A DNA stretch of 64,000 nucleotides, taken from NCBI RefSeq assembly GCF_007018905.1, contig NZ_CP041402.1:186001-250000 (forward strand), read 5' to 3'. Each line of letters opens with the position of its first letter. Position 1 is the stretch's first letter. The position numbers and the translations under genes were made by a program. Shown in pieces: positions 50,640 through 60,537 of the stretch. The notes below the pieces were generated by a model that had not been told where the DNA came from, did not search any database, and saw nothing but the letters and a program-made list of their open reading frames with translations. The DNA comes from Tardiphaga sp. vice304 (GTDB taxonomy: Bacteria > Pseudomonadota > Alphaproteobacteria > Rhizobiales > Xanthobacteraceae).

Positions 50640-51734
50640 ATGTCGAACGTCTCGCTGCGCCATGTGCGCAAGACCTATCCCGGCGGCTTCGAGGCCATCA
50701 AGGGCGTCAATTTCGAAATCGCTGACGGGCAGTTCTGTGTGCTGGTCGGCCCCTCCGGCTGCGGCAAGTCGACCTTGCTGCGCATGGTGGCGGGGCTGGA
50801 AACCATTACCTCAGGCGAGATCGACATCGGCGGCCGCGTCGTCAACGAGGTCGAGCCGGCGGATCGCGACATCGCGATGGTGTTCCAGAACTACGCACTG
50901 TATCCGCATATGAGCGTCTACAACAACATGGCCTACGGCCTGCGCAATCGCGGCATGAAGGAGCCCGAGATCGACGCCCGCGTCCGCGAGGCCGCGAAGA
51001 TTCTCGAAATCGGCGCCATGCTCGATCGCAAGCCGCGGCAACTCTCCGGCGGCCAGCGCCAGCGCGTCGCGATGGGCCGCGCCATCGTGCGGCAGCCAAA
51101 AGTGTTTCTGTTCGACGAGCCGCTGTCCAATCTCGACGCCAAGCTGCGCGTGGCGATGCGGGTCGAGATCCGCAAATTGCAGCGCCGGTTGAAGACCACC
51201 TCGATCTACGTCACCCACGACCAGCTCGAGGCGATGACGCTGGCCGATATCCTGGTGGTGATGAATGGCGGCGAGGTCGAGCAGATCGGCAATCCGCTGG
51301 AAATCTACCGCAAGCCCGCCACCACCTTCGTCGCCTCCTTCATCGGCGCGCCGCCGATGAACCTGATCCCGATGCGATCAGGCGAGATCGGCCTTCAATT
51401 CGCCGGCGACAGCCGTAGCCAGGCCGAAACCGGCATTCTCGGCGTCCGGCCCGAGGACCTGACGATCTCCCCCGACGCGGTCGCCACCGGCGGCATCGCG
51501 CTGGACCTGACCGTGGAAGCCATCGAGCGGGTCGGCCCGGAAACCTTCGTCTACGGTGCCCGCGACGGCGCGCACGGCATCAGCACCACGCCGGGCGAAT
51601 TGCCGGCGGGCGAAGTCATCGTCCGCGTGCCCGGCCAGATTGCGCCCGCCGTGGGCGAGCGAATCCGGGCCATCGCGCCCCGCGACAAATTGCATCTGTT
51701 CAGCGCCGACGGCCGCAGCCGGATCGATACCTGA
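50640..51734 (+). CDS. ugpC: sn-glycerol-3-phosphate ABC transporter ATPase UgpC
   Basis: 364-residue ATPase: Walker [15 protein letters not shown]-loop [20 protein letters not shown], signature [15 protein letters not shown], Walker [18 protein letters not shown]-loop YVTHDQ, then a C-terminal OB-type regulatory domain as in MalK. ATG 50640 is preceded by AGGA and lies 7 bases after the ugpE stop. Confidence 0.96.
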   Translation: MSNVSLRHVRKTYPGGFEAIKGVNFEIADGQFCVLVGPSGCGKSTLLRMVAGLETITSGEIDIGGRVVNEVEPADRDIAMVFQNYALYPHMSVYNNMAYGLRNRGMKEPEIDARVREAAKILEIGAMLDRKPRQLSGGQRQRVAMGRAIVRQPKVFLFDEPLSNLDAKLRVAMRVEIRKLQRRLKTTSIYVTHDQLEAMTLADILVVMNGGEVEQIGNPLEIYRKPATTFVASFIGAPPMNLIPMRSGEIGLQFAGDSRSQAETGILGVRPEDLTISPDAVATGGIALDLTVEAIERVGPETFVYGARDGAHGISTTPGELPAGEVIVRVPGQIAPAVGERIRAIAPRDKLHLFSADGRSRIDT

Positions 51735-51789
51735 CCGAAATCAACGCGCGACCAAGCAGACCGGGCGATTCCGGGGTTCTTGAACCCGG

Positions 51790-51896
51790 CGGTACTATGC
51801 CCATATTGGACGCATCGGCAGGCACTCAGCCTGTCGGTGAAGAGGGCGCCGTCAGGGCCCTGATACCCAAAGTCGCTTCGAGAGGGCTTTGTATCT
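51790..51896 (+). promoter_or_regulatory. hsp20 leader, possible ROSE-type RNA thermometer
   Basis: The leader contains a perfect 12-base palindrome TCAGGGCCCTGA and further self-complementary runs; next to the start, TCGCTTCGAGAGGG could sequester the ribosome site in a short hairpin. Many small heat-shock genes of Bradyrhizobium are controlled by ROSE elements with a UYGCU box next to the Shine-Dalgarno; TCGCT would fit. This is suggestive only. Confidence 0.35.
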
Positions 51897-52322
51897 ATGT
51901 CTCGTGTTCCTTCGTTATCCAGTCCGTTCCTGTTGGGCTTCGACGAGATCGAGCGTGCGCTCGACCGCGTTGTCAAAGGCGCCGACGGCTATCCTCCGTA
52001 CAATATCGAGCGGTGCGACCGTAACAGCGGTCAGCCCGAACGCCTGCGCATCACGCTGGCGGTGGCGGGGTTCACCCGCGATCAACTCGATGTCACCACC
52101 GAGGAAAACCAGCTCGTCATTCGGGGTCGCCAGCAGGACGACAAGTCCCGGCAGTACATCCACCGCGGTATTGCGGCACGCCACTTCCAGCGCACCTTCG
52201 TGCTGGCGGAGGGGATGCAGGTATTGGGAGCGGATCTGAAGAACGGGTTGTTGTCGATCGACCTCACCAGGCCGGAGCCTGAAAGGGTCGTTAAGACAAT
52301 CGCTATCAATGAGCACGAATAA
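51897..52322 (+). CDS. small heat-shock protein, Hsp20 family
   Basis: 141-residue α-crystallin-type holdase resembling IbpA. The domain runs from YNIERCDRN (about 35) through RITLAVAGFTRDQLDV and ends with the GADLKNGLLSIDLTRP strand before the tail PEPERVVKTIAI. The start at 51897 gives the normal short N-terminal arm SLSSPFLLGFDEIERALDRV. It is followed by a DUF1150 gene, as in other rhizobia. Confidence 0.93.
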   Translation: MSRVPSLSSPFLLGFDEIERALDRVVKGADGYPPYNIERCDRNSGQPERLRITLAVAGFTRDQLDVTTEENQLVIRGRQQDDKSRQYIHRGIAARHFQRTFVLAEGMQVLGADLKNGLLSIDLTRPEPERVVKTIAINEHE

Positions 52323-52373
52323 TGGAACTAGTAGCGGACTCGACCGCTTGGTCAACCGTAAGGAGTCGAGACC

Positions 52374-52637
52374 ATGAGTGAAGTGAATATTGTTGACGTC
52401 GCGGATGTCTCCGCCGAAACGCTGGCTCATCTGGGCGATGGGCTGATCGCCTATGTGAAGCAGATCCGCTCCGAGGACGTGCCGGGCCTGTTTCCGCAGG
52501 CGCCGCATATTGCGCCCGGATTGAAGCTGTTCGCCCTGCACGCCGCCGATGGCACGCCGATCATGCTGACCGACAGCAGGGAAGCCGCGATTGCCAATGC
52601 GTGGAGCCAGGAATTGCAGGCCGTCAGCGTTCACTAA
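52374..52637 (+). CDS. DUF1150 family protein
   Basis: 87-residue conserved protein of unknown function found next to Hsp20 genes in Rhizobiales, so it may belong to the same stress transcript. Conserved features seen are the GDGLIAYVKQI helix, the GLKLFALHAADGTPIMLTDS strands and a C-terminal helix AAIANAWSQEL. Confidence 0.88.
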   Translation: MSEVNIVDVADVSAETLAHLGDGLIAYVKQIRSEDVPGLFPQAPHIAPGLKLFALHAADGTPIMLTDSREAAIANAWSQELQAVSVH

Positions 52638-52725
52638 CGCGACGACCGCCTGAGGTGTTGAAGTACGCGGGCAGCATCCCGCGTATTTTGCTGTCCGAAT
52701 GGCCGGCCTGCCGCAGTCCCGAGAG

Positions 52726-53187
52726 TCAGGCGGCCGTCGCCGGCGGCAGCGCCAGTACCGAGTAGATCGCCTGGGCATCGCGCGAGGCGCGCAGCTTCTT
52801 GGCGACGTCCTGATCACGCAGCAGCCGGGCTATTCGCGCCAGCGCCTTCAGATGATCGGCGCCGGCGCCTTCCGGGGCGAGCAGCAGGAACACGAGATCG
52901 ACCGGCTGACCATCCATCGCCTCGAAATCGATCGGGCGCTCCAGCCGCGCAAACATGCCGAACAATTTGTTCAGCGTCGGCAGCTTGCCGTGCGGAATGG
53001 CGACGCCGTAGCCGACGGCAGTGGTGCCGAGCTTTTCACGCTGCAGCAGCACCTCGAAGATGGCACGCTCGGTTTGGCCGGTCAGCACCGCGGCGCGCGC
53101 GGATAATTCCTGCAGCGCCTGCTTCTTGCTGTTGACCTTCAACGCCGAGAGAATCGCCTCGGGCGCCACCAGATCGGTAATCGTCAT
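52726..53187 (-). CDS. ptsN: nitrogen PTS EIIA component PtsN
   Basis: 153-residue EIIA-Ntr phosphocarrier that links nitrogen and potassium state to regulation. The phospho-accepting His66 lies in GYGVAIPHGKLP, and FLLLAPEGAGADHLKALARI is conserved. The usual alphaproteobacterial order rpoN-hpf-ptsN is intact. Confidence 0.95.
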   Translation of the reverse strand: MTITDLVAPEAILSALKVNSKKQALQELSARAAVLTGQTERAIFEVLLQREKLGTTAVGYGVAIPHGKLPTLNKLFGMFARLERPIDFEAMDGQPVDLVFLLLAPEGAGADHLKALARIARLLRDQDVAKKLRASRDAQAIYSVLALPPATAA

Positions 53188-53410
53188 GGATCGTTCCGAG
53201 GATGTTGACCGTCAGCAGGTGAAACAGGGGTAGACCGGCAGCGTCAGAAAATGGAAGGGACGTCCTGTGTCAGAGACCGCCAAGCGCGTGCGCCCAGAAG
53301 TATCCTAGCACCGGAATGCCCCATGCGAAATGCTTCGATAGGCGGGTTTCTAATCCCGGCCTATCGAAGGCGGCGGACCATAGGTTCGGTCTAACGGGCC
53401 GTCAATGCCG
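53188..53410. other. hpf to ptsN intergenic region with a long hairpin
   Basis: 223 bases. It contains a perfect 11-bp inverted repeat CTTCGATAGGC (53333-53343) / GCCTATCGAAG (53359-53369) with a further GGG/CCC pairing inside. No T-run on either side. It may stabilise or attenuate the transcript between hpf and ptsN. Confidence 0.55.
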
Positions 53411-54019
53411 TCAGGAGGTCTGAACCACCGGCGGGTCAACCCAACCCACATTGCCGTCGGCGCGACGATACACGATGTTCACGCGCCCGCTCGAGCCATG
53501 CAGGAACACCACGACGGCGGCGCCGGTGAAGTCCAGTTCCATCACCGCCTCGCTGACCGAAAACCGCTTCAGCGAGGTTGTGGCTTCGGCGATGATCACC
53601 GGATCGTAACCGGTCTCGTCGTGCTCGTCTTCCCCGGCGGGCGCCTCGATGACGTAGCTCGGCGCGTGCAAGGTCGGCGTCGTCAGTTCGGCGATGGCGA
53701 CAGCTTCGGCATGCGTCTTGCGGGCCGAGCGATCCTTCAGCCGGCTCTTGTAGCGGCGCAGGCGCTTCTCGATCTGCAGCAACGCCTGGTCGGCGCTGGC
53801 ATAGGCATCTGCGGCATTCGAATCGGCCTCGAGCGTAATTCCGGAATCCAGATGCAACGCGCAATCGGTACGAAAGCCGAAGCCGTCCTTGCTCAGTGTG
53901 ATGTGGCCGGAATAATTGCCATCGAAATACTTTCGCAGCACTTCGTCGGTTCGCTCATGAACCCGGCCACGCAAGGCGTCGCCGACACTGATGCTTTTTC
54001 CCGAGATGCGGAGGGTCAT
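53411..54019 (-). CDS. hpf: long-form ribosome hibernation promoting factor
   Basis: 202 residues. The N-terminal S30AE ribosome-binding domain (about 1-110) is followed by a linker and the C-terminal dimerisation domain with VNIVYRRADGNVGWVDPP, so it is the long type that forms 100S dimers alone. ATG 54019 has GAGG seven bases upstream. It lies just downstream of rpoN. Confidence 0.94.
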   Translation of the reverse strand: MTLRISGKSISVGDALRGRVHERTDEVLRKYFDGNYSGHITLSKDGFGFRTDCALHLDSGITLEADSNAADAYASADQALLQIEKRLRRYKSRLKDRSARKTHAEAVAIAELTTPTLHAPSYVIEAPAGEDEHDETGYDPVIIAEATTSLKRFSVSEAVMELDFTGAAVVVFLHGSSGRVNIVYRRADGNVGWVDPPVVQTS

Positions 54020-54081
54020 GTTGATGCCTCGATTCGACGTGAGTACGACTGAGACAGTATGCCGATTTCGCGCGAGTGCAA

Positions 54082-55749
54082 TCAAGCTGGTGCGGTGTCG
54101 CGGGAACGGTCGGAAGAGGAGGAGGCAGGCGCCGTCAGGGCATTTCCCAGCATGCTTTGCTTGTCGCGCCGGCGTTGCACCGATGAAGGGATCCGCATCG
54201 CCTCGCGGTATTTCGCCACAGTGCGGCGCGCAATATCGATGCCCACCTCACGCAGCCGCTCCACGATGGTATCATCCGACAGGATGACCGATGGGCTTTC
54301 ATTATCGATCAATTGCTTGATGTGATGCCGCACGGCTTCCGCCGAATGCGCTTCGCCGCCGTCGGCGGAGGCGATCGAGGCGGTGAAGAAATATTTCAAT
54401 TCAAAACTGCCACGATTGGTCGCCATATATTTATTGGCGGTAACGCGCGACACCGTCGATTCGTGCATCTGGATCGCGTCGGCCACCGCTTTCAGATTCA
54501 GCGGCCGCAGATGCGCCACGCCCTGCGTGAAGAAACCATCCTGCTGGCGGACGATTTCGGTCGCGACTTTCAGAATGGTGCGGGCGCGCTGGTCGAGCGC
54601 GCGCACCAGCCATGTGGCGTTCTGCAGGCAATCGGTGAAGTATGACTTGTCGCCGTCCTTGCGGATCGTCTTCGACAGTTCGGAATAATACACCTGGTTG
54701 ACCAGCACGCGCGGCAGCGTGTCGCTGTTAAGCTCGACATGCCAGCCGCCGTCGGGGCCGGGCCGCACATAGACATCGGGCACCACGGTCTGGGTCCGCG
54801 CCGAGCCGTATTTGAGGCCGGGCTTCGGATCGAGCCTCCGGATCTCGCCGATCATGTCGGCCAGATCCGCGTCGTCGACGCCGCAGATCTTGCGCAGGCT
54901 GGCGATGTCCCGCTTGGCCAGCAGATCCAGATGCTCGACCAGCGCCTGCATCGCGGGATCATAGCGGTCCTGTTCGCGCAACTGGATGGCGAGGCACTCG
55001 CTCAGGCTCCGCGCGCAAACGCCGGGCGGATCGAATTTCTGCAGCACGCCGATCACGGTCTCGACATCAGCTGCCGACGCGCCGAGCCGCTCGCCGACGT
55101 CACCGAGGTCCGGCGGCAGGTAACCGGCCTCATCAACCAGATCGATCAGATATTGCCCGATCATGCGCAGCTGCGGCGACGTGAAGGCGACCGCCAGTTG
55201 CTCGGCGAGATGGCTGCCCAGCGTCACTTCGGCCGCGACAAAGGCTTCCAGGTTGTAGCTGTCGTCGGAAGAGGCGCCGCCGCCCCATTCGGTATAGGAA
55301 GTCGGTGCGGAATCCTGCGCATTGCGGGCCGCGGCTTCCGACGGCTCCTCCGAAAACACGTTCTCGAGGCCGGTGTCGAGGGTCTGCTCGATCTCGGCGC
55401 GGCTGCCGAGTTCCCTGTTCATCCACTCGTCGGGCGCGGGAGCATCGAAGCCGTCGCTGATGCCGCGGTCGGAAAAATCTGAGGAATCGCCTGAGCCTTC
55501 CTGGCCGGAAAAGCTGTCGTCGCGAGCGTGGTCGGTAAATTCGGCGCGCTCGGGCCCGGCCTCGCCGGCGATCGCGGGCTCGCTGCCATCGCTCGCGCGC
55601 TCCAGCAGCGGATTGCGCTCCAGTTCATCCTCGACAAAGGTCGAGAGGTCGAGGTTAGAGAGCTGCAGCAGCTTGATCGCCTGCATCAGCTGCGGCGTCA
55701 TCACCAGCGACTGGGATTGACGAAACTCTAGTCTCTGCGTCAGCGCCAT
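54082..55749 (-). CDS. rpoN: RNA polymerase sigma-54 factor RpoN
   Basis: 555 residues. Region I at the N-terminus (QRLEFRQSQSLVMTPQLMQAI) binds activators, an acidic region II follows, and region III ends with the DNA-binding HTH and the RpoN box ARRTVAKYREAMRIPSS that reads the -24 element. Bradyrhizobium carries two rpoN genes; which one this is cannot be told here. It lies downstream of lptB, the usual arrangement. Confidence 0.97.
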   Translation of the reverse strand: MALTQRLEFRQSQSLVMTPQLMQAIKLLQLSNLDLSTFVEDELERNPLLERASDGSEPAIAGEAGPERAEFTDHARDDSFSGQEGSGDSSDFSDRGISDGFDAPAPDEWMNRELGSRAEIEQTLDTGLENVFSEEPSEAAARNAQDSAPTSYTEWGGGASSDDSYNLEAFVAAEVTLGSHLAEQLAVAFTSPQLRMIGQYLIDLVDEAGYLPPDLGDVGERLGASAADVETVIGVLQKFDPPGVCARSLSECLAIQLREQDRYDPAMQALVEHLDLLAKRDIASLRKICGVDDADLADMIGEIRRLDPKPGLKYGSARTQTVVPDVYVRPGPDGGWHVELNSDTLPRVLVNQVYYSELSKTIRKDGDKSYFTDCLQNATWLVRALDQRARTILKVATEIVRQQDGFFTQGVAHLRPLNLKAVADAIQMHESTVSRVTANKYMATNRGSFELKYFFTASIASADGGEAHSAEAVRHHIKQLIDNESPSVILSDDTIVERLREVGIDIARRTVAKYREAMRIPSSVQRRRDKQSMLGNALTAPASSSSDRSRDTAPA

Positions 55750-55839
55750 GGCGGCAAAAACCGATCCAAAAGTTGGTCCGTTTCTTGCTTATCCCTTTTG
55801 CGGGACGATGTACACGGCTTGACGAATTGTAATTTAGGA

Positions 55840-56820
<981 letters not shown>

Positions 56821-57011
56821 GTGCGTTTCGCTCAGCCTGGATTGCCGCCCGCGCCAAACCCGCGGCCTGCTGGATGTGCCGGATCAATAGCATGAAGATG
56901 TCAATAATCCCTGCCCGGCCCAATGCCGGGATACCCGTCGCTACGGTACAACAATGGCGATAACGGGTTGTGCGATGCAGTTCAACCAAGGCGGGGCCGG
57001 CGGCGGAATCG

Positions 57012-57674
57012 TCACTTCGGCTTGGCGCCGCCCGGGGCCGGCGGGGTGGATGGCGACGATTGAAACAGGCCCTGCACGCGTCCGGTGTCGGATTCCACCC
57101 GTGACGTGCCCGTTGTCATGTCCACGACAAGGCGGTCGCCGCGCAGCACGTTCTTGCCCTGTGTCAGCACAACGCCGCCCAGCATGGTGACGAGGTTGGT
57201 CTTGGTGTCGAATACCGCGGTCTCGCCGGTGACGACCTGGTCCTTCTGGGTGACGACGACGCTGCCGCGCGCCTCGAGCCGCCGGATCGACGAACTGCCG
57301 CCCGGGCCGGGCTGCGCCGCCTTGATCGGCGCTTTCGCTCCCTTTGCAGCGGGGGCGCCGGGCGCCGGCGTCGCCGCGCCGCCGCCGTCATAGAACACCA
57401 CCAGGCTCTTCGACTTCATCGTGGTGTCGCCCTGCACCACCTTCACATCGCCGGTGAAGGTGGCTTCCTTCTTCTTGTCGCGCATTTCCAGCGAGGCGGC
57501 CTCGATCTGGATCGGCTGGTCGCGGTTCTGCGAAAAACCCTGCATGGCATTGGGCACGCCCTGCACCGCGCTCTGCGCCAGCGCGGCGCCGGCACCGGCC
57601 AGCACCACGACCACGGCGCAGGCCGCAGCAACACGGTCAGGAAGACTGAAGCGGGACATCATCATCGATTTCAT
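57012..57674 (-). CDS. lptA: LPS transport periplasmic protein LptA
   Basis: 220-residue OstA-type β-jellyroll bridge protein carrying LPS across the periplasm. It has a signal peptide ending ALAQ (about residue 34) and LptA repeats such as IQIEAASLEMRDKKKEATFT and DTKTNLVTMLGGVVLTQG. An Ala/Pro/Lys insertion (about 100-125) is unusual in length. Overlaps the lptC stop by four bases. Confidence 0.93.
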   Translation of the reverse strand: MKSMMMSRFSLPDRVAAACAVVVVLAGAGAALAQSAVQGVPNAMQGFSQNRDQPIQIEAASLEMRDKKKEATFTGDVKVVQGDTTMKSKSLVVFYDGGGAATPAPGAPAAKGAKAPIKAAQPGPGGSSSIRRLEARGSVVVTQKDQVVTGETAVFDTKTNLVTMLGGVVLTQGKNVLRGDRLVVDMTTGTSRVESDTGRVQGLFQSSPSTPPAPGGAKPK

Positions 57675-58417
57675 TTCGCGTTGGCGCGCTTGTCTTTGGA
57701 GGCCTTGGCCTTGGCAGGGGCCGGCGCGGGCACGGCGTCCGGCTCAGGCGCAGCCTCCGGTACAGCGGGCGGCTGGTCCATCACCAGATTCATCACCACA
57801 CCGCCCTCGAAGCGCACCAACTCGCCATTCTCGGTAATCCGCAACCGCTTGCCGACCAGCGTCCCGTTCAGCAATTTCACATCGACCGGCTCGTCGGACG
57901 TCACCGTCCCCGCCGCGATGTCGATCACGGCCTGGCTGAGACGGGCTTCGTAGCCGGTCGAGGTCTGCATGAAAATGTCTTTGTACAGCTTGAGCAACTG
58001 GGTCTTGGAATTGAAGAAGCCGGTGCGGGCGTCCATCGTCATGGTCGACTTGTCTTCCATCAGCACCTTGGCGCGCAGCACATTGAGCTCGACATTGTCG
58101 GGGTCGGTGAGGTCCTGCGTGGCGGTCTTGGCCCATAATTCATAGGGCCGACCGTCCGGCGAGAAGCCGGCCAGATGCGGCGTTTCCATCGTGATCTTGG
58201 TGCCGGACACGACCAGGTTGCTCATGTCGACCGGCAGCCGCGACAGGATCATCCGGAACGGGTTGAAGATCGAAATACCGACGATCATGGCCATCGACAG
58301 CACGACGGCTGCCGGCACGGCGACGCGCAGCAGCCGCACAAGCCTGGAATGGCGTGCAGCGGCCCTGAACCGGACGTCCATTCCGGCTTGATAGGTCGGG
58401 ATCTGAACCGAATTCAC
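57671..58417 (-). CDS. lptC: LPS export inner-membrane protein LptC
   Basis: 248 residues: one N-terminal membrane helix (VAVPAAVVLSMAMIVGISIF) and a periplasmic LptC jellyroll (VELNVLRAKVLMEDKSTMTM). The C-terminal tail is Pro/Ala/Lys-rich. The start is GTG 58417 because GGAG lies six bases before it and the sequence (MNSVQIPTYQAG) resembles relatives; ATG 58381 is the alternative. Confidence 0.92.
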   Translation of the reverse strand: MNSVQIPTYQAGMDVRFRAAARHSRLVRLLRVAVPAAVVLSMAMIVGISIFNPFRMILSRLPVDMSNLVVSGTKITMETPHLAGFSPDGRPYELWAKTATQDLTDPDNVELNVLRAKVLMEDKSTMTMDARTGFFNSKTQLLKLYKDIFMQTSTGYEARLSQAVIDIAAGTVTSDEPVDVKLLNGTLVGKRLRITENGELVRFEGGVVMNLVMDQPPAVPEAAPEPDAVPAPAPAKAKASKDKRANAK

Positions 58418-58560
58418 CGCTGCTCCAACGCGCCGGCCTGGCAGGCGCATTCTACGCCCAAATGCGCCGAAATGCAGCCCTCACCAGAACGAGTACTATG
58501 ACCGAAACGGGGCGAAGCCCGTCGCTTGCTGCGTCGAGAGGTCACTGCCGCCGGTTTCGA

Positions 58561-59175
58561 TCAGGAATGCGCGAAGATATCCTGTTCGGACCAGCCCGAC
58601 AGGTCGAGTTTCGACCGCGTCGGCAGGAAGTCGAAGCAGGCCTGCGCCAGTTCGGTACGCCCCTCGCGCGCCAGCATGACGTTAAGCCGCTCGCGCAGGG
58701 CATGCAGATGCAGCACGTCGGAAGCGGCATAGGACAATTGCGCATCGCTGAGCTTGGACTGGCCCCAGTCGCTGGACTGCTGCTGCTTCGACAGATCGAC
58801 ATTCAGCACTTCTCGGACCAGATCCTTGAGGCCGTGGCGGTCGGTATAGGTGCGGCACAGCCGCGAGGCGATCTTGGTGCAATAGACCGGAGACGGCATC
58901 ACGCCGAGGCCGTTATAGAGTGCGGCGAGATCGAAGCGGGCGAAATGGAAGATCTTGGTCACCGTGGGATCGCCGAGCAGCTTCTTCAGGTTCGGCGCGT
59001 CGGTGTGCCCGACCGGGATCTGCACCACGTCGGCGCTGCCGTCGCCGGGCGACAGCTGCACCACGCAAAGCCGGTCGCGGTGCGGATTGAGCCCCATGGT
59101 CTCGGTGTCGATCGCCACCGAATCGGTATAGCGGCTCAAATCCGGCAGATCGCCGCGGTGCAGGCGGATGGTCAT
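58561..59175 (-). CDS. rnd: ribonuclease D, short form
   Basis: 204-residue DEDD-type 3'-5' exonuclease. Exo I is VAIDTETMGLNPHRDR, Exo II HFARFDLAALYN, Exo III YAASDVLHLHALRERL. The HRDC domains found in E. coli RNase D are absent, as in many rhizobial versions. ATG 59175 with GAGG upstream. It follows lptC on the same strand but at a 140-base distance. Confidence 0.9.
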   Translation of the reverse strand: MTIRLHRGDLPDLSRYTDSVAIDTETMGLNPHRDRLCVVQLSPGDGSADVVQIPVGHTDAPNLKKLLGDPTVTKIFHFARFDLAALYNGLGVMPSPVYCTKIASRLCRTYTDRHGLKDLVREVLNVDLSKQQQSSDWGQSKLSDAQLSYAASDVLHLHALRERLNVMLAREGRTELAQACFDFLPTRSKLDLSGWSEQDIFAHS

Positions 59176-59281
59176 GGGGTTGGCAACCTCTTCGTAGCCA
59201 CGATTCGTGGGTTTCAAAGGAGGTTTAGCGCCGATTGTCCGGGGTGACGAGAGCCGCTTTGCATCTCGCCACCCTCCTACA

Positions 59282-60445
59282 TTACTCCGCCAGTTCCCGC
59301 ATCACCTTGATCAGGTCCGACTTGCCCTCGAAGCCGATGCCCGGCAGTTCGGGCATGGTGATGTGGCCGTCGATCACCTTGACGCTGTCCGGAAAGCCGC
59401 CATAGGGCTGGAACAGGTCGGGATAGCTCTCGTTGCCGCCAAGGCCCAGGCCGGCCGCAATGTTGAGCGACATCTGGTGGCCGCCATGCGGAATGCAGCG
59501 CGTCGGCGACCAGCCGAACTGTTCGAGCACGTCGAGCGTGCGCAGATATTCCACCAGGCCATAGGACAGCGCGCAGTCGAACTGCAGCCAGTCGCGGTCC
59601 GGGCGCATGCCGCCGTAGCGCAGCAGGTTGCGGGCGTCCTGGTGCGAGAACAGATTCTCGCCGGTCGCCATCGGGCCGGGATAGAATTCGCTCAGCGATG
59701 CCTGTAGCGCATAATCAAGGGGGTCGCCGACTTCCTCGTACCAGAACAGCGGATAGTCGCGCAGCATCTTGGCATAAGCGATCGCGGTCTCCAGATCGAG
59801 CCGGCCGTTCGCGTCGACCGCGAGCCGCGCCTCAGAACCGATTTCCTTCAGCACCGCCTCGATGCGGCGGCGGTCTTCGTCGATCGGCGCCCCGCCGATC
59901 TTCATTTTGACGACATTGTAACCGCGGTTGAGATAGCTGCGCATCTCCGCCTGCAGCGCCGAGTCGTCCTTGCCCGGATAGTAATAGCCGCCGGCGGCAT
60001 AGACGAACACGCGCGGATCGGCCTCGCGGCCCTTGCTCTCGGCCAGCATGCGAAACAGCGGCTTGCCGGCGATTTTTGCGGTCGCGTCCCAGATCGCCAT
60101 GTCCAGCGTGCCGACCGCCACCGATCGCTCGCCATGGCCGCCCGGCTTCTCATTCGACATCATCGCGGCCCAGATCCGGTGCGGATCGAGATTGTCGCCG
60201 GCGGCGTTGATGAGGCTCTTCGGATCGGCCTCGAGGATGCGGTTCTGGAAGCGCTCGCGGATCAACCCGCCCTGACCGTAGCGGCCGTTGGAATTGAAGC
60301 CGTAGCCGACCACGCGGCGGCCGTCCCTGATCACGTCGGTGACGACGGCGACCAGGCTGGTCGTCATCTTCGAGAAGTCGATATAGGCATTGCGAATCGG
60401 CGAGGCGATCGGCTGGGTGATTTCGCGGACGTCGACGATCTGCAT
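59282..60445 (-). CDS. tarD: D-tartrate dehydratase-like enolase-superfamily enzyme
   Basis: 387-residue mandelate racemase-type enzyme. It follows closely the Bradyrhizobium D-tartrate dehydratase as I remember it: N-terminus MQIVDVREITQPIASPIRNA, catalytic Lys182 in VVKMKIGGAP, metal ligands beginning at Asp211 in DANGRLD and continuing in WYEEVGDPLDY and GENLFSHQD, general-acid/base His in CIPHGGHQMS. It dehydrates D-tartrate to oxaloacetate via the enol. CAGGAGA precedes ATG 60445. The divergent LysR gene is the likely regulator. Confidence 0.88.
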   Translation of the reverse strand: MQIVDVREITQPIASPIRNAYIDFSKMTTSLVAVVTDVIRDGRRVVGYGFNSNGRYGQGGLIRERFQNRILEADPKSLINAAGDNLDPHRIWAAMMSNEKPGGHGERSVAVGTLDMAIWDATAKIAGKPLFRMLAESKGREADPRVFVYAAGGYYYPGKDDSALQAEMRSYLNRGYNVVKMKIGGAPIDEDRRRIEAVLKEIGSEARLAVDANGRLDLETAIAYAKMLRDYPLFWYEEVGDPLDYALQASLSEFYPGPMATGENLFSHQDARNLLRYGGMRPDRDWLQFDCALSYGLVEYLRTLDVLEQFGWSPTRCIPHGGHQMSLNIAAGLGLGGNESYPDLFQPYGGFPDSVKVIDGHITMPELPGIGFEGKSDLIKVMRELAE

Positions 60446-60537
60446 GATGTTCTCCTGAAGTTGCCCTACTCCTACGGCTGGACGCAGCCAAGCGCCAATG
60501 CCATGATCGAGGCTTGTCATGCACGATCGGCATAAGC

